Positions 21,638 to 33,300 of a stretch of DNA of 64,000 nucleotides are shown here, piece after piece (position 1 is the stretch's first letter; every line of letters starts with the position of its first letter). A program made the translations under genes and the position numbers. The stretch lies in NCBI GenBank assembly GCA_032433595.1, contig JASWJB010000163.1, forward strand, positions 29,787-93,786, read 5' to 3'. The notes beneath the pieces were generated by a model, which worked only from the letters and a program-made list of their open reading frames with translations, did not search any database and was not told the origin of the DNA. This DNA comes from Conoideocrella luteorostrata. Taxonomy: Eukaryota > Ascomycota > Sordariomycetes > Hypocreales > Clavicipitaceae.

Positions 21638-24600
21638 GCGTGGGCCGAGAGCCGTCGCGGAACAAACAGTTGGCCCATGTGACTGCGGAGCTCAATCGTT
21701 CCTTCGGGTTTCGTACTGAAAGACGAAGCCAAGCCCGTGGGAAAAGACCCGCCTTAGGAGCGTGTTGAGCAACCTCATTGTCAAGTTTGTACTGCAGCAC
21801 AGTCATTGCTTTTTGGGTCAACTGGCCGGCTATATTTTCTTTCTTACTTCGATCATGCAATGTTCCCACCCCAAATGTTACTACTACGAGGTGTTGCCAT
21901 CCCTTTTCTTGCAAAAGCCGCTGTTTCGAATTTTAGCTCATTTCACGAGATGTAACATTAGGGTTCAGCAGCTAGGTTAGGCTTCGTAGTTCTTGAGTCT
22001 GAATAAACGGGTGGGAACTTTTCTGTTTCTTTTTATTTTAATACGCACACATGGTGCTTCTCTGCGGTGAATTCCCAACATTTGACATCCTCTAGCCGGT
22101 CCTACCGGCGACCGTGCTAGATACATCACCAGTTGTTACAAAACGATGAGATGCGAGTCTGCAACAAAGAAACGAACAAATATTAGTACGGGACAGAAGC
22201 TGCGAGTAGCATTGGCTCGCGACGTGTGCTTCCACACGAATCTCACGGACACTGACTTGACCTCTTCGACTTGCTCCGCATATTCGGTTCTGCCTCTTTT
22301 ACCGCTTCTATCAGCGGTGCGCAGATGTACATGCCCAAAGAGAAAATTCTCAACTCCACGCCAGAGCGCGCAAATACCTGTTCAGTCTGCCTTTGGGCTA
22401 TTTAGTCTGTAAATACATGCAACACAACAAATCTTTCGTCGTAAGATATAGGCATGCCTGACAAACGGCTGACATTTGCGATTCCCAACACTCTGCTATC
22501 GAGATTCTGTTGGATATAAGACATTATTACATCTTACTGAATGAACATTTAGTGAGCTCACACTTTTGTGCTATGGCGCAACGGTTATACAATTTATACA
22601 ATTCGACAGATTCACAGCCAAAGGCCAGCTCTATGTGGTCACTGTTGCAAAGCCGTTCATGGACATTGGGTGCCACTTTTCATCTTCAGAGCCCTGTACA
22701 TACTATGCCAAAACCTTGACATGGCTTTCAGTGTTGGGCCTGGCAGCGAAAACACTTCTCCAGTGCGTCGTCATTATTCAGCTCGTATATTTCTTTCTAG
22801 GGGCCAACGGTCCTCAAGTTCAAAGTTTCAGGATGTTGCTACAGGCTACACTGACATTCGCTCATTTCTATGCGTGAAACAATACCAGAAAGTACTCGGC
22901 CCGGCATACGTGATTGTACGGCCATGGATTCTGCTGAAAATCTCTCTTGGTGTAGTGAAGAGGCTGAAGGAGATCAAGAACAGCCTTGCTCACGAAGCTG
23001 GCTATGACACGCACATGAATTCTTGCCCGAGGCAAATGGATCAATTGCATACTAATACTAACTTTGTCATTAGTGAGAAGTTATCGCCCTCTTCCTCATA
23101 CCGGCTGATCCAAGCTGCTCCTGACACATCTGACAAAACTACGGTTGCCGACACTCCAGTATAATATATCAGTCGTCGAACGCCGTGGTAGGAAACAGTC
23201 GCAGTTCTGCAGGAGAGGATATTCCTTCCAGGCATGGAGACCCTTCGAAAGCTCCTCGATACCGATGACGGCCTGGGCGGTGAACAGTGTATTACCGCTA
23301 TCGGCGAGTTCGACCTCAACGACATTCAATAAGAGCTAAGTGGCTTGGACTCTCTGATCTTCCAGGACAAATAGAGCCCACGGCTAGAAAAAGCTCCTCA
23401 GTCTTGCCATCGCTGTGAGGAGAGGAACAAAGTTATGTTTTGAGTCTTTGCAAATACACGGCGATGGGTTCAGTTCTCTGCGGCGTTGAGGGAACTATGC
23501 ACTTGGGAACACAAAGGCTATGCAGTTCACACCTGGTACACCTGAGGGCTACTTGATGTCTGCTGACGTCTATTCATATCTAGGTTTTGCGCCACACTAG
23601 CGCCAATCCAGCACTAGTTGGGAACAAAAGATTCTCGTCGGCTTCGCGTCGATGAGCGGGGAAAGGCTAGCAGTGACTTCGGCACTAGCTGGAGAAGAAG
23701 CTGCTAACGGTAAATGGTTAACGGCTAAAACTAATAGCGTGTTTATGCAAGGAGCTAAAATCGACGTCTGTTTCAGGGATGCGCTCGCCGGCCGGCCGGC
23801 TGTCTGATAGATGTTCAATACGGGCTCAATATGGACCCTGCGCATGCCAGAAAGCTCCTGCATTCTCTAGAAGGACGGGGTCCAGTGAGTCGGACTCTGG
23901 TTGGGGGTTGTATCTGTGACTGGAAGCACATTGTCACGTCGTTTCCGCTATTTTATAGTATCGCGACACAAGCTTATTACAATGCACTGTCGAGCTCAGG
24001 GACTAGGGAGCTGGGATGGTTCCGCTGCGCTTTTTTAAGATGTCGACAAAGTATTCCATCATAATTACCACACGTGCGTTCTGTTCTTTCGCCGAAAGAC
24101 TCGAGGCTGGGGACCAACTTGTCGCTCCTCATCTTCGAGCTGCATGTTCCAGAACAGTTCTCAAGAGTCGTGTTAGCGGTTCCGAATCTAAAAACTCTGA
24201 CATCTTGTTACACTCTTATTGTATATGTAATGTGGAATAAAATTAGAGTAGCTGCCAGCTCGGATTATAAGAGGGACTTGTCTGCTGCTGTGAACAAAAG
24301 ATGTCGGGGTGTTGAGCGACATTTGTAAACAATGTCTATAGCCCTTGGCATCGACATATCGGCCAGATTCTAAAGTTCGAGCATCGCGCTGGTCTTCCCA
24401 TCAAACATAGTATTCCGGCACGCCGGTTATGGGCCACGGGGGCACGAAGAGTTCGTATTTTTTCAAGGTAGGGCTAGAGCATCGCATGAAATAAGTGCAT
24501 GACCAGACTAGACGTGTTAAGCACTTGTTCCATATAATGAGAGGCCAAGGTGGGATCGGTTATACGATCCATATCCCAAAGCTCTGTTCGATCCTGCGTT

Positions 24601-25548
24601 TGTTAGAAGTACAATTGTGTCACGAGAATGAAGCCTATTTGTAAGATCAAACGCGGTCTTGACCACAAATATTTAATGCGACTGATTTCTTCCAAAATCT
24701 GGCCAGCTAAGAATTGTCTATGTGAAGGTATCAATTTCCTTGTCAATGCAGAGAGACATACAAGGATGATTTCACTGAATTAAACGACTGTATCCGCTCA
24801 CATTGTGACAAATAGCATATTGGGGTTTCGACGACACGCACGCAAGCGCCTCCTAACAGTCTTACGGATCCCCGTCGAGGAAAAGTGGCGGGTTTCCCTC
24901 TCGCAACGGCGGCGTATCTACCATGTCTATCGCGCTTCATTTTGCTGTATATGAGTCTCGGAAAGTCTTGAGCAGATCTCGGTCGGATGATACACTGACC
25001 CCTGAAGCAAACGCTGCCTTGAAATTGGCTCGGCTGAAGTGAAGACTTGCGGGTGTGGTGTATGGCGTGCCCAAATTCGAATACAGTCGGCGATATTGAG
25101 TAAAGGTGTAGTTATTGTCTACAAAATAGACTTGAATTCTGACATTTACAAGCTGGCTAGAATCCCTCTTATAGCTAACTGCATAGCTCGACCAAATTAG
25201 TCACGCTCAAATTCGTAGGTGGGCCAGCTCACTTCTCATTTCCGCCTCAACTACAATAACAACCTGTAAAAACAGTACTAGGTGCAAACCAATAAGATAT
25301 TCACATAAACTAGAAGCGTCAATCCTCTTTAATTTAAAGGCAGCACACAGAAAAGCGCCCAGGCTCCCGCTCGGCCGTCTCACTTTCGCCTCCAACCCCA
25401 CTTCCCCTCCGAATCCTGGCAATGCGTTCGATGGCCCTGCAAACAAGAGCTGACGGCGTCATAGATGCAGCATACGCATTGTAGAGTATCATAGTGGGCG
25501 GCGAATCGGGCGCATCGGCTTCCCCGCTCTTCTTTCGACCCCCTGATC
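21638..25548. other. Long gene-poor stretch with weak coding traces
   Basis: Apart from the weak locus at 22568-23331, I find no gene, RNA or clear repeat. Frames near 24074-24328 (+) are short. 24400-25200 is AT-leaning and featureless by eye. Confidence 0.4.
22568..23331 (+). pseudogene. Possible degraded or spliced hypothetical gene
   Basis: The frame 22568-23164 (198 codons) and a separate frame ending at 23331 both look coding in places. The first contains IVRPWILLKISLGVVKRLKE. The second ends METLRKLLDTDDGLGG...EFDLNDIQ before TAA and has strongly protein-like composition. They lie in different frames and would need an intron (an acceptor GTCGCAG lies near 23203) or a frameshift between them. 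No family is recognised. A broken gene or an unresolved multi-exon gene are equally possible. Confidence 0.3.
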
Positions 25549-28179
25549 CTACCTTGACCTCTCGGAATGTCTTGTCCCCGCTCGCACGGTCTTTACAATG
25601 CCTCGGGGCTTCTCGCTCCAGACAACTTTTGGCATCTTTGACGGCCTGTCACTTTGACGTCCTGAAGGATTCACTCTTCGCGAGTTCGAGGACAGACGTG
25701 TATTACTTTCAAGCATCTCATATTCAGGCTCCATCTTGGCCAGTCTTCGACTTGTCCGCTCCTTTGTGAACACCCTACGCTGCCTCTTGCGGCGGGTTTG
25801 TGGTGCTGTCAGTCTATTCTCACCTAGCCCTTCGGGCCCGTCAGTCTCGGAACTGCGACGACGTCTGTTTTGTGGTAAAACTTTGGCTTGTATTGATGAG
25901 TTCGGTGCACGTGGCGGTGTTTTCGATTTGGTAAATTCAGCCGGCACCTGTTCGTCGTGTGCTGGTTCCGGTTCTATGAGTCGTTCGACGTCTTGACGTT
26001 CTCTTTGCTCATGGTCTTCTACGATACCCCAGAGTTTTTTATCCGATAAAGAAATTCTAATGCGGTTTGACAATATCTCTCTTAGCTGTCGGCGAGACAG
26101 GCGAGCGAGGATATATTTGCGCCACATGTTTATCGCATTGTTTTCCTCGTGGTAAAAAGGGCTGCGGTCGCGCAATTTTTCGGGCAAAAGCTCCCCGTAA
26201 AAACGAACAAAAGCCTCATTGTGCTCTTGAGACCTGACGGCTTCGGCTGTCTTTTCCTGATCAGTGGTTGGAGGATGCTCCGGACAAGGGTTCGCCTTGT
26301 ACCATTTATACATGGCAGCATCAGCGTCGTACGCAGTTTGGATTTGCTCCAGCGTCCAGCCCTTCTTTGGGAGATTGTTGCAAGCTGTCATGCGGCCAAT
26401 TGCAAGGGAGAAGTTGGGAGGTTCTTCGCCGGGAGAGAGGTTTGTTGCTGCGGCGGCGGCTCGTCTGTAGTCGTCTTGGTGCCACCACCTGATATCGGGT
26501 ATCATCGTGTCGGTTGACTTGCTGTTGTAGTTCTTTGTGGTATCTCGGTCGCTGAGAGTTTTGTGAGAAGCGTCCTGGGCAGTTCGAGATGCTATTGCTG
26601 GCAACTGCTGCTGCCCTTCTCCGCTCCCAGCACACCTCTTGTTGTCAATCCTAACGTGAGCCCATTCGATCGGATACGCGAAATCCCGCACAATAGGCAT
26701 TCCGGGTGAGTTGAGATTCTGGAACGCGCCTCCCATGTCTACTTGGGTAGGTGCGGTTGCCCTCTGCTGGAGGCGCGCCAATTCTTCAAGCTCCCATTGT
26801 ACGACCGTTTGGATGACTTCACGTTCTCGTTCCTGTTCGTCCTCGATTCTTTCCAAAGCTTGTGCATGTGATGGAACGTAGACTGTGGGGTCAGACAAGG
26901 CCTCACGTTGTTGCCGCCGGGAGAGACGACCGTGGATGCCTTTGCGCCAGAGATCACCTGCAGTGTTTAAATCATTGAGCCTTGGATAATGGTTGGAGGG
27001 ATATATTCTGTAGATCCTCGAGGGGGAGCTTAATACGTCGGGCTTAATCTCTCCGTAATAGCGAACAAGAGCGTCATAATACTTTTGATGCCTGGCATAT
27101 TCAGCCCTCTTTTCCTCCTCCGTGACTGGAACACGCCGTGGAGGAGGGTTCGCCTTACTGAACTCATGCATAGCAACGTTAGTGTCGTATGCAGCATTAA
27201 TCTGCTCCTGAGTCCAGCCGCGCCTTGAGTTTTCAACATGAGCCTTAAAACGCTTTTTTTCAATGCGGAACCGCTCCTTGTCTTTGTCGCGAAAGACTTC
27301 TATTGCCTCTCTGGCTCGCCTGTACCCGTCTTGGTGCCATGACCTGATATATTCAGTTAAGGAGACTTTGCTGCTCTCGTACTGCTCTTCGGGTGATCGG
27401 CCGTCGAGGAAACACGGCTCGTTCACTCCGCACCACTCGATTATGTCCCATCTAAATTCATCTTGCTTCCACTCGCCGTACCTTAGTGGCCCGCTCCACG
27501 CCTGATCGCGAAAGGTGGTAGGGACAGGAGGGCACGTCGAGAGCTCGCCGACGTCCTCATCGCCTTTGATGCACGGAGACGGGGAGATACAACCGTCTCC
27601 GTCAATCGCGGGCGCCGTCGTCACGTTGGGCGGTTCAGCAGGAAATGCCATGATTTCGTGCCACGTCTTCCCCTCTGCAAGCATACGGCCATCTATGTCG
27701 CATTGTATGTTGCTCATAGCTTTCAAACGCTCTCTGAAGGAAGCACTCTGAGGCTCCTCATCGGTCGTGGATATGGCTTCCCAATGCTGGAACCATTCTT
27801 GTCCGTAATGAAGCCGGGCCCATTCCATGAGTTCCTGCCACGTCTTTCCTTTCAGTCGCAGCTTTCCCTTTTGCTTCTTATTTTCCATACTTCTCAGTTC
27901 ATCCCGGCGCTCACGGTAGATTTGATCAAACTCAAGGTAATTGTTTCTTTCCTCAAGCGCAATCTTTTGCAATCTGTACCACTCTTCGCCAAAATGCTTT
28001 CGACCCCACGCCGCGTATTCGTCGGGGATATATATTTCTGGCTCTGGTGTCCATGGTCTTTGTGGTGGCTGTTCGACTTCATGACTGATGGTCATAGGTT
28101 CTCGGCTTTCGTTGGACGGAGGACGTGCATGGTCGCTGGGGGCGGCCGTAGCGGATGACTGACGCGTAGATGCAGACAT
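25549..28179 (-). CDS. Large internally duplicated, probably nuclear protein
   Basis: An uninterrupted frame gives 876 aa from the preferred ATG at 28179 (MSASTRQ). The frame extends 58 codons further upstream, but that part looks like leader. Two layers of duplication are visible. The N-terminal part has two related units, each with H(F/Y)G(E/Q)EW and GKTW(Q/H)E(L/I)M. The middle and C-terminal parts have two longer units of about 150 residues, each with WHQD(G/D)YRRA, GWTxEQI, a YD..AM..KANP segment, R(Y/F)YGE, LWRK/MWRK and RLSRRQ. The tail is very basic (TRRKRQRR) and polar, suggesting nuclear or DNA/RNA contact. There is no recognised enzyme motif and no clear Pfam-type match from memory. 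Confidence 0.7.
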   Translation of the reverse strand: MSASTRQSSATAAPSDHARPPSNESREPMTISHEVEQPPQRPWTPEPEIYIPDEYAAWGRKHFGEEWYRLQKIALEERNNYLEFDQIYRERRDELRSMENKKQKGKLRLKGKTWQELMEWARLHYGQEWFQHWEAISTTDEEPQSASFRERLKAMSNIQCDIDGRMLAEGKTWHEIMAFPAEPPNVTTAPAIDGDGCISPSPCIKGDEDVGELSTCPPVPTTFRDQAWSGPLRYGEWKQDEFRWDIIEWCGVNEPCFLDGRSPEEQYESSKVSLTEYIRSWHQDGYRRAREAIEVFRDKDKERFRIEKKRFKAHVENSRRGWTQEQINAAYDTNVAMHEFSKANPPPRRVPVTEEEKRAEYARHQKYYDALVRYYGEIKPDVLSSPSRIYRIYPSNHYPRLNDLNTAGDLWRKGIHGRLSRRQQREALSDPTVYVPSHAQALERIEDEQEREREVIQTVVQWELEELARLQQRATAPTQVDMGGAFQNLNSPGMPIVRDFAYPIEWAHVRIDNKRCAGSGEGQQQLPAIASRTAQDASHKTLSDRDTTKNYNSKSTDTMIPDIRWWHQDDYRRAAAAATNLSPGEEPPNFSLAIGRMTACNNLPKKGWTLEQIQTAYDADAAMYKWYKANPCPEHPPTTDQEKTAEAVRSQEHNEAFVRFYGELLPEKLRDRSPFYHEENNAINMWRKYILARLSRRQLREILSNRIRISLSDKKLWGIVEDHEQRERQDVERLIEPEPAHDEQVPAEFTKSKTPPRAPNSSIQAKVLPQNRRRRSSETDGPEGLGENRLTAPQTRRKRQRRVFTKERTSRRLAKMEPEYEMLESNTRLSSNSRRVNPSGRQSDRPSKMPKVVWSEKPRGIVKTVRAGTRHSERSR

Positions 28180-29245
28180 GCTCGTTATGATGATGGAGAA
28201 ATGAAGTATCAAAGAGGTCCGGTGCCAGAAAGGCTTGGCAATTCGAGATAGATGTTGACGGAACGAAGAGGTTGATCCGCCTAGCTCATCGGTTTGCGAA
28301 AAGCCGTTTATTGTTCTGAGCTTCCGCCATTCACGGAAACCCCAACCATTCATCCATCCCCCCTTGTTTTAGTCGGTGAGCATACATACATTCAAATCTT
28401 TTGTTGCGGCCAAGCAAATACACTGCGTGGAATGATGAATATACGCATGACTCAACCAACACGAAGCGTGTGACTTGACCGAAAAACGTGCTACCCGATG
28501 TTGTGTTTTGTGGTTGTGGTTGTGGTAAAGAGGTGGTTCGAACGAACCTCACCGGTCTCATTGGCTAGTTGTGGCGTTCAGAGCCGCACGCTTGCAGCAG
28601 ACTTTTTCAACGCATAATGTCGCGAGACCTGAATAAATGGCCCATCCAAGAAGAAACATGGTGGATCCGGAATGGCCTTGAACAAGCGTAACATCCGATA
28701 GTTGTAGCATTTGAGCACGCCATCTCGACAGCATAACTCAAAGGCCGCCATGAATTGCAGACAGTAACAAAGGGGGTAGCCGCAGTGGCGAGGCAAGCAT
28801 CAAAAGTGACCGCTAACCTCAAGCCAAGCTACTTGTTGTACGACTACCCGCTCCATCCACATGCCTCTAACGTACCAGCAGCCACATGGTCCGCCTTGCC
28901 GTCCCGCTATGCCACAATTCGTTGCGTAAATCCCTTGTCTGCGTGACGCTGTTTCATGTGTCAAGTGACGCGATAAATAGACAAAGCGAAGATGGGGCGA
29001 GCAGTGACCATGGTCGAGCTTTGACAGAAGATTTGACGAGGACTGGTCGGAGCGCCTTGCCAGAAAGCACCTCGCGGAAAACTGCTGGGAAACCACAAAA
29101 AACCTACAGAAAATCACGGCTACCACATGGAGTCAAATGGAAGATTAAGAACAAGCTGATTCATCAAAATCTGACACACCGGACTCTGGACATAGAGAGC
29201 TATCAACAGCCTCACCAATGTGCGATAGCATCAATTTGGTCTTGA
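28180..29245. other. Intergenic region
   Basis: This is the upstream region of the large minus-strand gene. The plus-strand frame at 28886-29245 (119 codons) has no recognisable feature and I do not call it. No RNA gene or repeat is seen. Confidence 0.45.
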
Positions 29246-30252
29246 TCAAAACTTGATCGAACCTAGCGTATCACAGGGCGTGCCTTCACAAAGAGGCACG
29301 AAGATGTTGATGTTGTCTCCAGTGTCGAATCCCTGGACGTGGAAATGCGGTACGATATGCGGCAGCCAATGAATCCGGAATGGAGAGCTTACACGTCTTA
29401 GACGTCGAACCGTCCTCATCTCGTTTGTCACACACTCTCTGACATCATCGTCCGCGCCAGCATGTTTCTTCACGGCAACAACTTTACGAGGCAGGTGATC
29501 GCCGGTATGCATCTCAATAACTTGGTACACCGCACCTCCACTCCCTCCTCCTTCAAGTCGGCCAAGCATCGTGGTTTCGATGAATGCGTCTGCTGAAGCC
29601 TGATAGTCTGGGTTGTTAGTCAATCCGGCAACCTGATCGCTTGGGCTTAGTTCAGCAACTGCCTGCTCCAAAGCCCTTTCACGCATTTTGTCAGGGTCGT
29701 CCCGCCTCGCAAACGACAGCACGCGTCGGCGGTTCTGGTGTCCTATTCGATATCGTATGGCGGTGGCATGAGCTGAAATTCAGCATCGCGCATTTTCAGG
29801 ATCCACCGGCGGTCGTAGGGAGTGGTTTCATATATAGAACGGCGGCGATAGTCCGACTGAAATACCACGGCGTCGACGGGTCGCCGTTGACTTGGGCTGC
29901 CCTCTTAACACCTGTTTTTGCCCCTCTTCAGTAGCCTCGCAATTGATCTCAAATAATTGCGAATCGTTGTTTTCCGACACCAACTCTGCGCTCTTTTCGT
30001 GAACATCAAAATAGCACCGACCGGTTGTTGAAAAGTTATTGTCGTGGATCACATCGATTGTTGGCTTGTACCGGCCAACGTTTGCGACCCTGTGGGGATT
30101 TTTGCCTCCTCCAGCCCATTTCTCAAGCCTACATGGCTCGAGTTGCCGTATTTGACGATTTGTTGTCTATCTTGGCTCGCAGGATCGACAACGATATCTG
30201 CGGCTGGTTGGTTCAAAGATATGAGATGGAAAATTGTCTTGTAGGGATCCAT
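29246..30252 (-). pseudogene. FHA-type protein kinase pseudogene (truncated, frameshifted)
   Basis: Reading the minus strand from 30252, the pieces fall in successive frames. An N-terminal segment (MDPYKTIFHLISLNQ) is followed, in a shifted frame, by a GRYKPTIDV..CYFDVHEKSAELVSEN segment typical of fungal FHA-like kinase N-termini. After another shift comes YDRRWILKMRDAEFQL, and after a further shift the frame 29722-29246. That last frame contains a glycine-rich loop (GGGSGGAVYQV), the VAVKK lysine and part of the N-lobe. The frame stops before any HRD catalytic loop. At least three frameshifts plus C-terminal loss argue for a dead copy of a fungal Ser/Thr kinase. Unrecognised introns could explain one shift, but not the missing C-lobe. 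Confidence 0.6.
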
Positions 30253-32095
30253 CTCGGGGAAGCATGCCTGATGAGAGAGAAACTACGCCCCAGAGATGAC
30301 TGGCCTCAAGGGATTAAATACATCTGTGAAGTGTAAATGAGGGCAAACACTCTACATGGGCATGACTCAAATCAGAACATGTTGCCCATCCTTCAACGGG
30401 AGGACGTGTTTCGTTTGCCTCGCAAAGCCGTCTGCTGCGCCATGCTTGAATTCCTCTTCGCACTTTAGTGGTGAGTCTCTAGCCGTTTGTTGGCTTGTTT
30501 CCGCGGGGAACATTAAGACATAACAGGTTTTCCACAGTAGAAGCATTATTGAAGCTGTTGATGGTGAAGCTGCTCTGACCGGTGGCACATGCACTGATTC
30601 AGCGGCGCCAGGCGCTGTGGAAGATGTGCCAAAGGGCAAGGGGCGGCGAGAATTGGAGCGGGTCTACAACTGTACCCATGCATGGTTGGCGGCGCTGTGA
30701 CATGGTGATGCGTTCTCAGAGGTACAAATTGAGGCTGAAGACACGAGGTCTGATGCTGAGACCGTAGATTATGAAGACCTGCCGCTGCATTCCGTACACG
30801 GCATTCTTTCCAGAAGCCCGTCCGCGGAGGCTGGGCGGCGACCGTTTGCCCGTTTGTTTTTCTTGGTGTGCGTGCAGCAGATCGTGGGTATTTCATAGCA
30901 GCGCACTTCTTGGTGACAGATACTCTTGATGGGACACTACTAACTAGCTCGTTGAATTATTCCCGCGTTCGCGAACCTGCAGTTTAAATAACTTTGTTTG
31001 AGTGTGGTGTGCGACGCCATATCTCCGACGACAGACAATGTGCCAGGAAGCAACGACATGAGAAGCTGGGCGGGCAGAAAGTACTGCGCAAAGCGATCTG
31101 CATTCCTTGCCACCCCTAACATGCCTCCTAACGATGGCCGGTAGCACAAGTAGGTCTTTAGTACTAGTTCGCTTTGTGCAGACCCATAAACGATAGTACG
31201 GGGGGTGTGTGGGCGGGAATACAGGCCACTGTGGTACGAATGGTTATTATCCGCGTACCGTCGGTCGAGGCACCATCTACCCAACTTCACATTACAACCT
31301 GCGGCTGGCGACCACAGTTAATGCCAATGTGCCATCAAAAGGGCGCCCGCCGTGCGTCATTCACTGCAGATAACAAACACCTCCTTGAATCGCGGCATGC
31401 TCATGGGTTTTACTCGTAAGCATGTATTTCGCTCCTCCGTCTTTGGGATACCTATGTGTATATGGAAGCAAAAAATGTTGTCACTGCCATAAATCGAACA
31501 ATATGTGCAGTTCCATGTCCGAACCGCGAAAACCTGCATCGCTAGACGGCCATTTAAATCCTTGTCGCGTACCAGTATTGGTTGCGACTATTTAATTGCA
31601 TAGGCCGGGACAGGCTGCCGCTACGCTGCAAATATGCCCTTGAAGTTTTCTTCATCTGCCAGCTCTTGTTTCCCACATAATTATAAATCTCACGGTGTCA
31701 ACTGCAGAGTAGCAAAGGCGACTCTATGCCGTATGGTCGTAGAAAAAGAAGCACTTAGGCACGGCCGGTATCTGGCCATTCAGGCCTCCATAGGTGTGCT
31801 GTAAACGGCTACGGGTAGCCTCTGTGGGGCGAAAATAGCGGCCGTCGGTGCGCTGTAGCGGTTGCCCCCTGCGGTGGTAGGCGGCGTTCACTTAACCACT
31901 GAACCATGCACTAATATTCCGCCGTATCTGCTTAGGAAATTGACAATATGCCCTGCCAACTGCAACTTTCAGTGCAAGTACGGTCTTAGATAGACGGGAG
32001 GTATGCGGACATATCCACCGGAAAATTTCGGACCCCGTCAAGCTGTTCCGTGAGGATGCAATGCTCCGAACAATGAATTGTGCTTTTTCAAGCCC
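30253..32095. other. Intergenic region
   Basis: No convincing gene is seen. Overlapping frames on both strands at 30367-30896 lack any domain. 31540-32050 contains no frame worth reporting. No RNA gene is seen. Confidence 0.4.
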
Positions 32096-32374
32096 TCAAC
32101 TCTCACCTTTGCCTGGCACCTTGGTTGTAAACTTGGCCCAAAACTCGTCGATCGCGGCTTGCGGTGACTGTGGCGCCTTCCTCATTGGCTTCAACATTTT
32201 CGCCGGCGGAGGAGGACATGATCTTCCAGGGCTCCGTTGTCGTCTGCGCCGCCTCGTCCTCGACCTTGACCTTACTGGAGGCCGTGATCTGGCCCGCGAT
32301 GCAGAGCCGCCTGCTTCGGAGCGAGGCGGTTCCTGAATGACGGACTTGAAAATCGGTATCTGGAGATAAAACAA
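32096..32374 (-). pseudogene. Calpain-family protease N-terminal exon fragment
   Basis: A minus-strand open segment begins after a TTTATCTCCAG acceptor near 32356. It encodes an Arg/Ser-rich stretch followed by KAPQSPQAAIDEFWAKFTTK and VPGK, then a GTGAGA donor. From memory, this DEFW.KF.TK.PGK segment precedes the calpain (peptidase C2) protease domain in fungal proteins. No protease core was found downstream (towards lower coordinates), so this looks like an orphan exon. A Tc1 remnant begins about 300 bp away. The family assignment is moderate only. Confidence 0.4.
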
Positions 32375-32653
32375 GACGGATTAGTTAAAATATCATGAAA
32401 GAAAGACAACGCTGAAGTCCTCACGTTCACAGCTGAATAAGGGCGTGGCGACGCAGCTCCTTTCAGCCAACTGCATGGGGTTCGTTATAGGCCTGGAGTT
32501 GCGCCAAAAAACGCCACAAATTGGGTCATGTTATCCCGCGCAGCCTTCATAGCGCCATGCGGGTGAGTCAATCTCATTGGTCCTCTCGGAACTCGATGAG
32601 CACATGCTCCTGTAGATACACTATGTATCTACAATCAACTAGCAAATCATGAT

Positions 32654-33298
32654 ATTTATCGAAAGCCACCGCCAGGGCTTAAACAGATGTTTTGGGCAGC
32701 TTTTCGAGCTATTGACCGCACTGGGCTTGTGACCTTAGAAGGTCGGGTTAATAGATGGACTATTATAGATCTCTATGAGTCTTATTTACCTGATTTTATT
32801 GAGCTAGGTAATATCTTTATGCAAGATAACGCGCCTGTACACACAGCTAGGGTTGTCACAGGAAAATATGAGCCTATTTAAGGGTCATAACTACACATTA
32901 AAAGTGGCCTCTGGCTACGCCATTTTTTGTGTGACAAGGGTTGTACGGGAATTATTAGATAGATTTGAGTGGGATATCATGGAATGGCCACCTTTTTCGC
33001 CGGATTTGAATCCAATCGAGAATCTATGGGCATTGATGAAGGAAGGAATTCATAGGCAACATCCAGAGCTTCAATTCTGCAGTAAAAATCAGGAAAACTG
33101 GGCATTATTATGCCAGCCAGTTCGGGAAGCCTGGCATAGCATTGACGATAGAATTCTTCGGAATTTGATTGACACAATGCCCCATCGAGTAGAAGCAGTC
33201 ATAGAAGCCCAAGGCTGGTATACGAAGTATTGAGCATTTTTTTTGGTTGCCCTAGTGACGATACCTCTAGGGGTGCAAAAACTTATTGCCTCCCACTG
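32654..33298 (+). mobile_element. Truncated Tc1/mariner element with MITE insertion
   Basis: This is the C-terminal half of a DDE transposase. The frame passes through MFWAAF, then FMQDNAPVHTARVV, where it is interrupted by the MITE at 32854-32936. It resumes as RELLDRFEWDIMEWPPFSPD, then LNPIENLW, and ends AQGWYTKY at 33233. The catalytic D of QDN and the PDLNPIEN acidic residues are visible. The N-terminal DNA-binding half and the left terminal repeat are missing. A plausible right terminus (CACTG followed by TA) lies at 33294-33300. The MITE plus its duplication adds 88 bp and shifts the frame. It is non-autonomous and dead. Confidence 0.85.
32854..32936 (-). mobile_element. 83-bp MITE, family I, copy C, inside transposase
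   Basis: This copy is inverted and, as a reverse complement, identical over all 83 bases to the copy at 47521-47603. It is flanked by a perfect AGGGT duplication at 32849-32853 and 32937-32941. The insertion lies inside the Tc1 transposase reading frame, so it postdates that element. Confidence 0.93.
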
Positions 33299-33300
33299 TA

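Noticed and set aside
30546..30896. Minus-strand 116-codon frame upstream of the kinase pseudogene
   Set aside because: His/Gln/Pro-rich composition without any motif, and competing frames on the plus strand. There is no support beyond length.
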